Assembly (NCBI GenBank): GCA_038745585.1
Contig: JBCDLH010000003.1
Location: 124,001 to 188,000 of the forward strand
Length of the DNA: 64,000 nt
Reading direction: 5' to 3'
Source of the DNA: HLUCCA09 sp038745585
Lineage (GTDB): Bacteria; Pseudomonadota; Alphaproteobacteria; Rhodobacterales; Rhodobacteraceae
Each line of letters starts with the position of its first letter. Within the stretch, counting starts at the first letter, position 1. A model generated the notes under the pieces. The model did no database searches. It was given only the letters and a program-made list of their open reading frames with translations, and was not told the origin of the DNA. Of the stretch, positions 51,149-60,432 are shown one piece after another. The translations under genes and the position numbers were made by a program.

Positions 51149-51196
51149 CGATTTTTCTAGAAAAATCGCCCGCCAACGATTTTTCTAGAAAAATCG
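51149..51196. promoter_or_regulatory. Two identical 20-bp palindromes upstream of alg44
   Basis: Two perfect copies of CGATTTTTCT-AGAAAAATCG, each its own reverse complement, lie at 51149-51168 and 51177-51196 with centres 28 bases apart. They are much more AT-rich than the surrounding DNA and sit about 147 bases before the alg44 start, in a 385-base region (51003-51387) that holds no gene. They look like tandem operators for a dimeric regulator, or as RNA could form strong stem-loops that end transcription. Confidence 0.65.
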
Positions 51197-51387
51197 GCTT
51201 CGCAGGTTCGGTTGGCGAGAAAGCGAGGCGCGCGTGGCTGCGCGGGCCAGGAGGGATGGGTCTGTGCCTCTACCGTCGGCCTTGTGCAAGCGCACGGATG
51301 CCAGGTCAGCGCAGGCGCGCTGGGCCCGCGCTCGGGCGGCGAGAGGCGTTCTGATCCTCAGCTCGAGACCTTGGTATCTTGCGCCGG

Positions 51388-51870
51388 CTAGCCGTTGCGC
51401 ACGAAGCGGAACGCGCTTTCGAGGAGATGGTGCGTAAACGGGTGCTGCGCCGCGTGAAGGTCGTCGACCGGACAGGTCTCGACAACACGCCCGGCATACA
51501 TGATCAGCATCCGATCGCAGAATTGCGCGACGAGGTTGAGGTCTTCGCTGATGAAGATAAGACCCATCCCGCGCTCCTCGACCAGCCGGTCGATCACCGA
51601 AAGGACCTGCCCGCGCACCGCGCGCATCGCTTTCTTCGGTAGGTCGAGCAGGTTGACCCCCTGAAGCGCGATATGCCGCGCTTGTACCTCGCCCGGCGGC
51701 CGGATCAGCCGCAGAATGGCGCGCCCGGTCATCGATTTGCCGGACCCGCTTTCGCCCACAACGCCGAGACGCTCGCGCCCGAGCGAGAACGACACGCCGC
51801 GCACCGCTTCGAAGAGGCCGGTCGAGGTCGGAAAGCGGACCCAAAGATCGTCGATATCGAGAAGCTTCAT
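51388..51870 (-). pseudogene. Peptide ABC transporter ATPase with large internal deletion
   Basis: The reading frame encodes the beginning and end of a DppD/OppD-type ATPase. Walker A GESGSGKSM is intact, but after KKAMRAVRGQ the sequence jumps in frame to VLSVIDRLVEERG. The intervening 90 or so residues, which should hold the Q-loop, the LSGG signature and Walker B, are gone, and the expected His-switch FISHDLNLV reads FISEDLNLV. The product cannot hydrolyse ATP. It overlaps the DppC remnant upstream by 4 bases, preserving the old operon order. Confidence 0.85.
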
Positions 51871-52028
51871 CCGCGTTCGTCCCTGGGGTCGAGCACGTCG
51901 CGCAGCCCGTCGCCGAGCAGATTAAAGGCAAGGCTCACCGTGAAGATCGAGAGGCCTGGCATGGTTGCCACCCACCAGTGATCGAGGATGAAGCGGCGTC
52001 CTTCCGAGATCATCGCGCCCCATTCGGG
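51867..52028 (-). pseudogene. C-terminal remnant of a DppC-type permease
   Basis: The last 53 codons of a peptide/nickel ABC permease survive: PEWGAMISEGRRF, HWWVATMPGLSIF and FNLLGDGLRDVLDP are hallmark C-terminal motifs of DppC. Everything upstream (about 230 residues) is missing, as is the DppB gene. The junction near 52030 runs directly into the remains of the substrate-binding protein gene. Confidence 0.85.
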
Positions 52029-52075
52029 GCTCGGCCGAGCGCTCCCCCGCAGTTCTGATGACCGGCGGCGCTCAC

Positions 52076-53618
52076 CTACTTGGTCACGGGCCAGTAGGAA
52101 ACCGCCGTTGTCGCACCGCCCAGAACGAGGTTCTGGACATTCTCTCGCAGGCCCGTCTGTTCGATCTGCTGGAACATGATCGCAAAGGGCGAGGTCTCGC
52201 GGAACTGGGCCTGAATGTCGGCATACATCTCGCTCCGGACATCCCGATCGTTCTCATCCACCGCGGCGGCGGTCATTTCCGTCAATTCTGGGATCTCCCA
52301 GCTGTTCTGCCAGGCGAGGATTCCTGTCGCATTCGCGGCGTCCGTATTGTCGGGGTTCGACGCAAAGGTGGCGGCATTGGCGTGCGGGTCGGGATCGTCC
52401 GGCCCCTAGGCGCCGAGATAGACGTCGAGCTCGCGCGCGCGGTAGCGGCCGAGGATCTGAGCCGCCGTCCCGACCGTGATGTTCAGCGTAATCCCGGCTT
52501 CCGCAAAGGTGTTTTGGAGGGATTGTGCGATCTCGATCCGCTCCTGCGCCGCGCGCATGCCAACCTTGAGCGTCATCTCGCCGGCGCCCGCCTCTTCCAG
52601 AAGCGCTTTCGCCTGCTCGCTACCGAGTGTGAACGGATTGTCGTCGACCGCGCCAAGGAAAGTCTGCGGCAGGAAATTTTGGTGGATCACGTCGGAGCTT
52701 TTGAGAAAGCTGTCCTGCATGCCCGTGTCATCGACGAGATACTTGAGCGCTTGCCTGACCTAGGGCTTCGACAGCTCCGGGTGCTTTTGGTTCAAGGCGG
52801 CCTACGTCAGGCGGCCGCGCAGCTCATTGGCGATCACGACATATTCGGCCTCGCTGACGCCGATCACGTCTTCGGGGTTCAGATTGCGCGCCACGTCGAT
52901 ATCGCCGCGCTCATGGAGCAAGCGCAGCGTCGCGCTGTCCTGCACATGGCGAACGATCACACGCTCCATCGCGGGCGTCTCGCCGCTCCAAAAGGAGTTG
53001 AGCGACAGCGTCACACTTTCATTCGGACGCCAGCTTGTCAGCGTGTAGGGGCCGGACCCTGTTGAACTGGTCGCTAGCCGGGCATTGCCCATATCGCCGT
53101 CGACCTTGTTGGCCATGACGGTCTCTTTGTCGAGGATCGATCCGACCGTCGCTGTCAGGCAGTTCAGCACGAACGAAGTCGCGTAGCGTTTGTCGGTCGT
53201 GATCGAGACGGTATTGCCCTCGGCGACGATGGACTCGGCCGCGTTTTCGGGCGTAAAGCCAAACTGCGTCAGTATGAATGACGGCGTCTGGTTCAAAAGA
53301 ACGACGTGCTGCAGGCTCCAAGCGACGTCTTCGGCGGTGACCGCGTTGCCGCTCTCAAAAGGCAGACCGTCTTGGATCACGAAGGTAATGGTCCGTCCGT
53401 CTTCGGAGACAGTCCAGCTTTCTGCGACATCCGGCCCCATAGCCCGCATAAAGGCCGAGCGGGTCGAAGTTCACCAGCTTCTGGTAGATGTTGCGAATGA
53501 CGTCGGAGCCCGCGAATTCAAAGCTCTGCGCCCGGTCCATCGTGGTGATGTCGTCGATCCGATTGGCGATGACGAGCACGGTGGGCGGGGTTTCGGCGAT
53601 GGCGGGAAGCGCTGTCAC
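52076..53618 (-). pseudogene. Peptide-binding ABC transporter protein, multiply broken
   Basis: Four open segments in order make up one periplasmic binding protein of the SBP_bac_5 family. The N-terminal piece (TPPTVLVIANRIDDITT, GSDVIRNIYQKLV) is cut by a frameshift near 53440. The main piece (GPDVAESWTVSEDGRT, then FVIQDGLPF) ends in a TAG near 52802, a second TAG follows near 52761 (SKP-stop-VRQALKYL), and a third near 52406 (YLGA-stop-GPDDPDP, where Trp is expected). The last piece ends MFQQIEQTGLRENV. With the deleted permeases this gene is non-functional. Confidence 0.85.
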
Positions 53619-53781
53619 TGCGCGCGACGCCCAAAGCCGTATGGCCCAACATCCTGGACAACGCGTTCCTTCTACTGTCCTCTCCTATCGGTTTTCGTTG
53701 TTTTCATTGCGGGGCATAATCGCCCCATGTCGCGTCCAGCACCCGCATCCAATTGGCCTGGCACATCTTCGTCATCAGCGC

Positions 53782-54042
53782 GGCGCCTGGCGCGGACAGA
53801 TAGAGGCCGTTCGTGTGGCGGCGGCGGTGCGGGGCGAAGGGCTCGGGCGGCGCCTCTTCGATTGGGCCATGGGCGCATGCAGGGACCGCGGGTGCAGCCT
53901 CGTCCAGCTTACCTCCGACCAGTCCCGCAGCGACGCGCGCCGCTTCTACGACATGCTCGGGTTCGAGCCCAGCCACGTCGGCTTCAAGCTGCAGCTGCAA
54001 GGGCTCGATGCAAACGGTGCGGTGGGGCGCCCGCCCGTCTGA
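53782..54042 (+). pseudogene. C-terminal fragment of a GNAT acetyltransferase
   Basis: From 53782 the frame encodes the acetyl-CoA-binding half of a GNAT protein: GAWRGQIEAVRVAAAVRGEGLGRRLFDWA (the R/Q-x-x-G-x-G/A loop is RGEGLG) and DARRFYDMLGFEPSH. The N-terminal half of the family fold is not found upstream in any frame, so this is a fragment, in the same decayed zone as the ABC transporter. The open frame itself runs back to 53488 but that part is not GNAT-like. Confidence 0.7.
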
Positions 54043-54314
54043 TCTTTGTCCTTTGGCGCCAGCGAGATTGGAACAGCTCGTCCTTGGGCAAAATGCGCGC
54101 GTCTGCGTGAGCCGTCGCATGCGGATGCGCACAGAAGGCCCGCGGCGCAATGCGGGCTCGGCCTAATCGACATACCTTCCGTTCGGGCGCGTGTTTTTAA
54201 CCGTCGTTGGGACAGGGTGAAGGGGCGCTTTGTGAGAGGCGAGGTCCGTATCCGCTCCGGTGCGCAAGCCGCTTTCCGCATGCCTTGTGAGCCGGGCTCT
54301 GCTAGCCACAAAGC

Positions 54315-55508
54315 ATGACGGCCCTTCCGCGCTTCGACAACGCCCGCGCCCGCGCGCTTTTTCTCGATCGGCATGGGTTGTCGTGCGCGCCCTCGGGCCC
54401 CGGCAAGGGGGACGATCTTCAGGCGGTGATCGAGGATCTTGGCTTTGTTCAACTCGACTCGATCAACACCGTGGCGCGGGCGCACCACATGATCCTGCAT
54501 GCAAGGCGCACGGCGTATCGCCCGCGCAACCTGCACCGACTGCACGACCGGGATCGCGGTGTGTTCGAACACTGGACGCATGATGCCAGCATCATCGCCA
54601 TGCGCCACTTTCCGCATTGGCGGCTCAAGTTTCGCCGGTATGAGGCGACTTTGGCGGACCAGTGGACAAAGGGAGGGCGCGACTTCGCGCATAAGGTTGA
54701 TGACGTGTTGCGCCACATCTCCGAGAACGGGCCCTGCAGTTCGTCCGATATCGGCGTGGACGAAGCGCGCTCGAAGGGCGGATGGTGGGACTGGCACCCC
54801 TCGAAGGCGGCTTTGGAGTACCTTTGGCGCACCGGCCATCTCGCGGTGACGCGGCGCGAGATGTTTCGCAAGGTGTACGATCTGACCGAAGCCGTGATCC
54901 CGCCCGAAGTCCTCAACGCCCGACATACCGAAAGCGAGACCATTCATTGGGCGTGTGCCTCCGCGCTCGACCGGCTCGGCTTTGCGACCAGCGGAGAGCT
55001 CGCCGCCTTTTGGGATTTGATCGGCCCAGAGGACGCGAAGTGTTGGGCCCGAGATGCCCTCGCCCGCGGCGAGGTCGTCGACATGGAGGTTCTCCAAGCC
55101 GATGGGCGGCCGCGGCGGAGCTTGGTTCGGCCAGAGACACTCGGAGAAGACGTCTCACCGCCCACCGGGCGCCTGCGCATTCTCAGCCCGTTCGACCCCG
55201 CGCTTCGTGACCGCAAACGCGCCGAGCGCCTTTTTGGCTTTTCCTACCGGATCGAGATCTTCGTTCCGGAAGCGCGGCGGACCTATGGCTACTATGTTTT
55301 TCCGCTTCTTGAGGGCGACCAGCTCGTCGGGCGCATCGACATGAAGGCCGAACGCGATCTAGACCGGCTCCACGTCAAGGCGCTTTGGCCGGAGGCGGGT
55401 GTCCGCTTCGGGCGCGAGCGGCTGGCCAAGCTTCAGACCGCTTTGGAACGGACCGCTCGGCTTGCGGATGTTTCAGAGCTGAGCTTTGCGCAAGGCTGGA
55501 TGCGGTGA
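54315..55508 (+). CDS. YcaQ-family DNA glycosylase
   Basis: YcaQ/AlkX proteins remove alkylated bases and unhook interstrand crosslinks by base excision. The catalytic QxD motif is visible as FVQLDSINTVARAHH near residue 45, followed by tandem winged-helix domains with Arg/His-rich surfaces (HFPHWRLKFRRYE) and the C-terminal region RLRILSPFDPALRDRKRAERLF typical of the family. The 397 residues match. No operon partner; the convergent fructosamine kinase ends 31 bases away. Confidence 0.88.
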   Translation: MTALPRFDNARARALFLDRHGLSCAPSGPGKGDDLQAVIEDLGFVQLDSINTVARAHHMILHARRTAYRPRNLHRLHDRDRGVFEHWTHDASIIAMRHFPHWRLKFRRYEATLADQWTKGGRDFAHKVDDVLRHISENGPCSSSDIGVDEARSKGGWWDWHPSKAALEYLWRTGHLAVTRREMFRKVYDLTEAVIPPEVLNARHTESETIHWACASALDRLGFATSGELAAFWDLIGPEDAKCWARDALARGEVVDMEVLQADGRPRRSLVRPETLGEDVSPPTGRLRILSPFDPALRDRKRAERLFGFSYRIEIFVPEARRTYGYYVFPLLEGDQLVGRIDMKAERDLDRLHVKALWPEAGVRFGRERLAKLQTALERTARLADVSELSFAQGWMR

Positions 55509-55539
55509 ATATCCGCCGCTCGCTCGCCGTCCTTCTCGC

Positions 55540-56358
55540 TTAGGCCTCGACCTCGGCTATCAGGCGCTCGACCAGCCCGCGATACGAGGCTCCAAAGAGC
55601 CGCAGATGCACGAGTGCGGGCCAGAGTTGGTAGAGCGCCCGGCGCCGGGGCCAGCCCTCGTCAAGATCCCCGTATCCCGCCCAAAATGCCGGCGGCGGAG
55701 ATCCAAAGAGCGTCAGCATCGCCAAGTCGACCTCGGCGTCGCCGAAGTAGGCGGCTGGATCGAGCAGGTAGGCCATCCCATCCGTGGAGAAATGTACGTT
55801 ACCTGACCAGAGATCGCCGTGAAGGAGGCGAGGGAGCGGTTGCGCCGGGACAAGCGCGCAGGTCCGGGGCTCGAGGGTCTCTAGTCTGCGGGCGAGGTCG
55901 ACCGGAAGAACGTCGCAGTCCGCCATCAGGCGCTGCTCGAACCAAAAGCGGGCCCAGTCGCTCGTCCAGCGGTTGTCGATGCGGACAGCGCCGAACGCGA
56001 AATCCTCGTCCCAGCCGTAGCGCCGACCCGTCGTGCCGTGCAGGGCGCGCAGGCGCGCTCCGAGCGCCCGCCATCCGCGATCGGTCGGGGGTGCGGCTGG
56101 GCCGAGATCCTCTAAAATGACGACGTCATCATCCCAGATCATCGGTTTGGGCACGTTCATTCCGGCGTCCAATAGGGCATGCAGCATCCGGCCCTCTTGC
56201 GCCGGCCCCGGGCCGGACTTCACGACGACGTCTTTGCCCGAGGCGAGGCGCAGGCGCAGAACGTCCGAGAGGGAGCCGCCCTGCAGCCGCTCGCAGGAAA
56301 GGGCGGTGTCGTTGAGGAGCCGGGCGGCATGCGCGGCTAAGGGGTTTTCCGTCGACAT
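55540..56358 (-). CDS. Fructosamine/ketosamine-3-kinase family protein
   Basis: These kinases phosphorylate sugars attached to protein amines by glycation, making them labile. The 272-residue product has the protein-kinase-like catalytic loop LLHGDLWSGNVHF and the metal-binding segment AYLLDPAAYFGDAEVDLAML, with an N-terminal lysine-bearing strand (GKDVVVKSG). It is divergent from the flavodoxin-like gene, sharing about 100 bases of promoter DNA. Confidence 0.88.
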   Translation of the reverse strand: MSTENPLAAHAARLLNDTALSCERLQGGSLSDVLRLRLASGKDVVVKSGPGPAQEGRMLHALLDAGMNVPKPMIWDDDVVILEDLGPAAPPTDRGWRALGARLRALHGTTGRRYGWDEDFAFGAVRIDNRWTSDWARFWFEQRLMADCDVLPVDLARRLETLEPRTCALVPAQPLPRLLHGDLWSGNVHFSTDGMAYLLDPAAYFGDAEVDLAMLTLFGSPPPAFWAGYGDLDEGWPRRRALYQLWPALVHLRLFGASYRGLVERLIAEVEA

Positions 56359-56459
56359 TTCCGTTTTTCCGCCCGTTGCGCCGGGCTCAAGCGCTGTTTT
56401 TCCCGTCCCGTGCCGTCATCTGCTTGGTCACGCGCCGCGCCAGAGGTATCTCATTTTCC

Positions 56460-56945
56460 ATGCCAAATCTCTTGATTGTGTATCACTCGATGACGGGCGG
56501 CAGCCGGCAGATGGCCGAGGCGGCGGCCAACGCAGCGCGCGCCGAGACCGACACCGTCCTCAAGACTGCGCAAGCGACAGAGCCCGACGATCTCCTCGGC
56601 GCGGATGGCTACATTTTTTCCGCACCTGAAAATTTGGCGGCACTGGCTGGTATCATGAAGGACTTCTTCGACCGGTGCTATTATCCAGTGCTCGGGCACC
56701 TGGAGGGCCGCCCCTATGCGCAGATGATCTGCGCTGGCTCTGACGGTGAAAATGCGGCGCGCCAAACGGCGCGAATTGCCACGGGGTGGCGCCTACGCGA
56801 AGTTCAGCCACCCCTGATCATTTGCACGCATGCCCAGACGAAAGAGGCGATCCTTGCCGCGAAAACACTCCCCAAGGATGACCTCGCTTTGTGTCGCGAT
56901 CTTGGGGCCGCCATGGGCGCGGGGCTAAGCCTTGGTGTCTTCTAG
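56460..56945 (+). CDS. Flavodoxin-fold NAD(P)H oxidoreductase-like protein
   Basis: The 161-residue protein has the FMN phosphate-binding loop YHSMTGGSRQMAE near the N-terminus (TxGxT-like variant), a flavin-ring segment SAPENLAALAGIMKDFFDR and a conserved C-terminal strand-helix. It is of the flavodoxin/NADPH-dependent FMN reductase class; electron partners are unknown. The start at 56460 has an AGAGG site upstream and places the FMN loop at residue 9. Confidence 0.8.
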   Translation: MPNLLIVYHSMTGGSRQMAEAAANAARAETDTVLKTAQATEPDDLLGADGYIFSAPENLAALAGIMKDFFDRCYYPVLGHLEGRPYAQMICAGSDGENAARQTARIATGWRLREVQPPLIICTHAQTKEAILAAKTLPKDDLALCRDLGAAMGAGLSLGVF

Positions 56946-57470
56946 GGGGGCGACATCTTAGAGGGCAGGGACTTCTCAGAGGGCACGGCCATTGCGCGCA
57001 TCTGCCAAGCGTCGATGCACCTCAAGCCCGCCGGTTCACCTCGCCCTACGACCGAGCAATTGCCCGCAATTCTCTATGTCCCGGCCGCCCTTGCGTTCGG
57101 TATTCGCGACGGCGCGGTCAATCGAACGCGCGCACCGAGGTTTTCTTTCCGTGTCTTCCGCCCGTATCTTCCGCCCGTTTTCACGCGCGCCTGCTCTGCA
57201 GACCCTGGGCCGTTGCACCGGCGATTGTAGAGGTCAGCCGCCTCTGCCATCGGCTTGCTCACAGGCGTTGATGCTGAAACACGCGGGCGCGCGCTTGAGA
57301 GGTGGGTAGGCAGGATCGTCGCGGTTGGTGTGTTTGATGTTTCTCAGGCCGGTCAGCCCCCTAAGGTTAACGACGCAGCCGCACCGTGGCCTGTTGCGAC
57401 ATGAAAGAGCCGCCCGGTGCCGAACCATTTCCCAGCAACCGCTCACCAAGATGATGTGAAAGGAACAGCC
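56946..57470. other. Gap of 525 bases without a recognisable gene
   Basis: Open frames of 60-125 codons exist on both strands but overlap each other and show no protein-like pattern. A direct repeat TCTTCCGCCCG occurs twice about 57159-57180. Near 57360-57420 lies probable promoter and leader DNA for the peptide-binding protein gene. The stretch may be the worn remains of a lost gene. Confidence 0.4.
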
Positions 57471-59120
57471 ATGTCCGATGCGTCTTTGCATCCTGCTCTC
57501 CCCTCTCTCGCGAAAGACCACCTCAAGGGTCGCCTCTCCCGGCGCGAGTTCCTCGCTCGCGCGACGTCGCTCGGCGCTTCGGCGGCCGCGGCCTATGGGC
57601 TCGTTGGCCTTGCCGCGCCTCTCCCGGCGCGCGCGCAAGCGGCGCAGGGCGGTACGGTCCGCATCCAGTCCGACGTGCGCCCGCTGAAGGATCCCCGCAC
57701 CTATGATTGGCCGCAAATGTCTAACTTTTCGCGCGGCTGGCTCGAATACTTGGTGGAATACCAGCGCGACGGCTCGATCATGCCAATGCTGCTCGAAAGC
57801 TGGGAAGTCAGCGACGACGCGACGCGCTACGTGCTGAAGGTCCGTGCAGGCGTGACTTGGAACGACGGCGAGCCGTTTACCGCCGCAGATGTTGCCTACA
57901 ACATCACGCGCTGGTGCGAACAGAGTGTCGAAGGCAATTCGATGGCGTCGCGCATGGCCTCGCTCATCGATCCTGAGACCGGCGAGGCGCGCGCAGGCGC
58001 GATCACCGTCACCGACGACCTGACTGTCACGCTCACGCTTGAGACGCCCGACATCACACTGATCGCGGGCTTCTCGGATTACCCCGCCGCGATTGTGCCC
58101 CAGGGCTTTGAAGGCGACCCGATGGCCAATCCCAAGGGCACCGGCCCCTACCTCCCCGAGGAGCTGACCGTCGGCATCAAATCTTCCATGGTGCGCAATC
58201 CCGACCATACCTGGTGGGGTGCGGATGTCTTCGGCGGGCCCTATGCCGACCGGATTGAATACATCGACTATGGTACCGACCAGGCAGCCCATTTTGCCGC
58301 CGCTGAGTCAGGCGAGATCGACATGGTCTACGAGTCGCTCGGCGAATTTGTTGACCTGATGGACACGATCGGTTGGGAGCGGTCTGAGGCCGTCACCGCC
58401 AACACTGTCGTCATCCGCACCAACCAGTTGGCTGAGGTCGACGGGCAAGCGCCCTATGCCGACGCCCGAGTGCGCCGGGCACTTGCGCTTGCGGTCTCGA
58501 ACGCGCTCTGCCTGGAGCTCGGCTATGCCGGGCGGGGTACGGTCGGCGAAAACCACCACGTCTCGCCGATCCACCCGGAGTATGCCGAGCTGCCCGCGAT
58601 TGAGACGGATGCCGACGCGGCCGCGGCCCTGATGGCCGAAGCGGGAATGGCAGACTACGAACATGAACTGATCTCGATCGACGACAATTGGCGGCGCGAC
58701 ACGTGCGACGCGGTCGCGGCGCAGATGCGGGATGCGGGCTTTGCCGTGCGGCGCACTGTGCTTCCCGGCAGCACCTTCTGGAACGATTGGGCGAAGTATC
58801 CGTTTTCGGCGACAGATTGGGCGCAGCGGCCCCTTGGTGTGCAAGTTCTCGCGTTGGCCTATCGCTCCGGTGAGGCCTGGAACGAAACGGGCTTTGCCAA
58901 CGCCGAATTCGACGCGGCCCTGCAAGAGGCGATGTCGATCGCCGATGCAGACAAGCGGCGCGAGACCTCGGCGAAGCTCCAACAGATCATGCAGGACGAA
59001 GGTGTCGTCATTCAGCCCTACTGGCGGTCAACCTACCGGCACGCCAAGCCGGAGATTGTCGGCGCCGAACAGCACCCGACCTTCGAAATCCACGTCTACA
59101 AACTCGGCCTGTCCGCCTAA
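57471..59120 (+). CDS. Peptide/nickel-type ABC substrate-binding protein, Tat-exported
   Basis: This is an SBP_bac_5 family periplasmic binding protein of 549 residues. It carries a twin-arginine signal (SRREFLARATSLGASAAAA, cleavage near ARAQA). Family motifs include MLLESWEVSDDATRYVLKV, GEPFTAADVAYNI and KGTGPYLPEEL, and the C-terminal QDEGVVIQPYWRSTYRH. The start at 57471 follows an AAAGGA site. No permease or ATPase genes adjoin it, so it either borrows a transporter elsewhere or works with genes beyond the neighbours. Ligand unknown; glycine- or opine-like peptides and polyols are among possibilities. Confidence 0.88.
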   Translation: MSDASLHPALPSLAKDHLKGRLSRREFLARATSLGASAAAAYGLVGLAAPLPARAQAAQGGTVRIQSDVRPLKDPRTYDWPQMSNFSRGWLEYLVEYQRDGSIMPMLLESWEVSDDATRYVLKVRAGVTWNDGEPFTAADVAYNITRWCEQSVEGNSMASRMASLIDPETGEARAGAITVTDDLTVTLTLETPDITLIAGFSDYPAAIVPQGFEGDPMANPKGTGPYLPEELTVGIKSSMVRNPDHTWWGADVFGGPYADRIEYIDYGTDQAAHFAAAESGEIDMVYESLGEFVDLMDTIGWERSEAVTANTVVIRTNQLAEVDGQAPYADARVRRALALAVSNALCLELGYAGRGTVGENHHVSPIHPEYAELPAIETDADAAAALMAEAGMADYEHELISIDDNWRRDTCDAVAAQMRDAGFAVRRTVLPGSTFWNDWAKYPFSATDWAQRPLGVQVLALAYRSGEAWNETGFANAEFDAALQEAMSIADADKRRETSAKLQQIMQDEGVVIQPYWRSTYRHAKPEIVGAEQHPTFEIHVYKLGLSA

Positions 59121-59386
59121 CGGGCGGCGGCTCTCGGGCGGCGCGGGCCAGGACGTGACCCGGCCGCCCTTCGCCTCAGCCAAGGGGCGCTGCCTGTGTC
59201 GTCGCGCTTGCCTCTTCGGCGGCTACGCCGGGCTATGCGTCGTGTTCTGAGGCGTGTCGTCCGTGTCCCAAACTTCGTCCGCAAAACGCCCTCCGGACGT
59301 CTCAGTTTGATTTCCGACGAAACGAGACCGCATGGCATGGTGATCGCGCGGTTGGGTACCGCTTTGCCGTGCGCGGGCGCCCGACC

Positions 59387-60418
59387 TCACGGGGTCACAC
59401 CAAAGTCGCGGATGAAGCCGTGATAATGCGCCAAAGCGGTCCGCATTGGCATCGGCGTCCAACCCGTTTCCGCGCGGATACGGCTCGTGTCGTAGGCGCC
59501 CCAGCGCCCGCCAGCAAAGCGCGGGTCGGCGAAGACATCACAGGCCTCGGGCGGCGCAATCTCCCAGGTCAGGCCAGGCACGATCTCACGACACATCCCG
59601 AGCAGCTCGCCAACGGTCACCGCCTGACCTTGCGCCACGTTGTAGACGTCGTGATCGTAGCCGCCCGACTTCTCCAGAAGGGCGATCATCGCACGGGCGA
59701 CGTCCTGGGCGTGGATATGATCGCCCACACCGTCCAGGCTGTTGACCAGAACAGGGCGCCCTTCGAGCGCCCGATAAAGAATCGCCTTGGGCGGGCAATC
59801 GTAAGCCCGCGAGGGCCGCCACCGATCCATCGGGCCGTAAACGCCCGACAACCGGCAGGAGCAAACGGCAAACCCGAAATTGCGGCCGTATTGGCGCGCG
59901 ATCATCTCGCTGGCGACTTTCGAGATTCCGTAGAATTCCGGCGGATCCACCCAGCCCTCTTCGGGCATCGACCCCGGCGGCTCGGGCCCGTAATCGTTGT
60001 AGACGCCGCCGGAGCTGAGATTGACGAAGCATTTGAGCTCCGGCAGGCGGCGCGCCAGTTCGAGAAGCCGCACGGTGCCCATGATATTGACGTCAAGCAC
60101 GGTCGCCGGGGCGTCCGTTTCAGGGTTTGCGATGCGCGCGCCGTCGGGTGTTTCTGGGGCAAAGAGCGTCACCGTGGCGGCGTGCAATATCCGGTCAGGC
60201 CGATGCTCTTCGCCGATGCGTTCCAGCAGATGCGCGTCGAGAACGCTGCCGCGCACATACGTGATCCGATCCGCCACAGGCGTCCAGAACCGTTCGAGTA
60301 TGTCGTCCTGCGGGCCGGCATCGAGGACGACGACGCGGTCGCCCGGATGCGCCTCGATCCACATGCGCGCAAGGTTCGACATGACGAACCCGCCGCCGCC
60401 CGTGATCAGCAAGGTCAT
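59387..60418 (-). CDS. NAD-dependent epimerase/dehydratase family protein
   Basis: This extended short-chain dehydrogenase of 343 residues begins TLLITGGGGFVMSNLAR (GxxGxxG-type NAD-binding loop) and has the catalytic YxxxK as EFYGISKVASE. It may act on a sugar, sugar acid or lactone. It starts 14 bases after the SDR gene stop, so the two are co-transcribed, probably as the end of the minus-strand cluster that begins beyond the right edge. The start at 60418 places the NAD loop at the N-terminus. Confidence 0.85.
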   Translation of the reverse strand: MTLLITGGGGFVMSNLARMWIEAHPGDRVVVLDAGPQDDILERFWTPVADRITYVRGSVLDAHLLERIGEEHRPDRILHAATVTLFAPETPDGARIANPETDAPATVLDVNIMGTVRLLELARRLPELKCFVNLSSGGVYNDYGPEPPGSMPEEGWVDPPEFYGISKVASEMIARQYGRNFGFAVCSCRLSGVYGPMDRWRPSRAYDCPPKAILYRALEGRPVLVNSLDGVGDHIHAQDVARAMIALLEKSGGYDHDVYNVAQGQAVTVGELLGMCREIVPGLTWEIAPPEACDVFADPRFAGGRWGAYDTSRIRAETGWTPMPMRTALAHYHGFIRDFGVTP

Positions 60419-60432
60419 GGTGCTCGACTTCC

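Noticed and set aside
52076..53618. Readthrough or recoding of the three TAG codons in the peptide-binding gene
   Set aside because: The same locus has a frameshift and large deletions in its partner genes, so decay explains the stops.
57234..58292. Open frame of 352 codons on the minus strand over the peptide-binding protein
   Set aside because: The plus-strand gene has a Tat signal, a ribosome binding site and SBP_bac_5 motifs; the minus frame has none.
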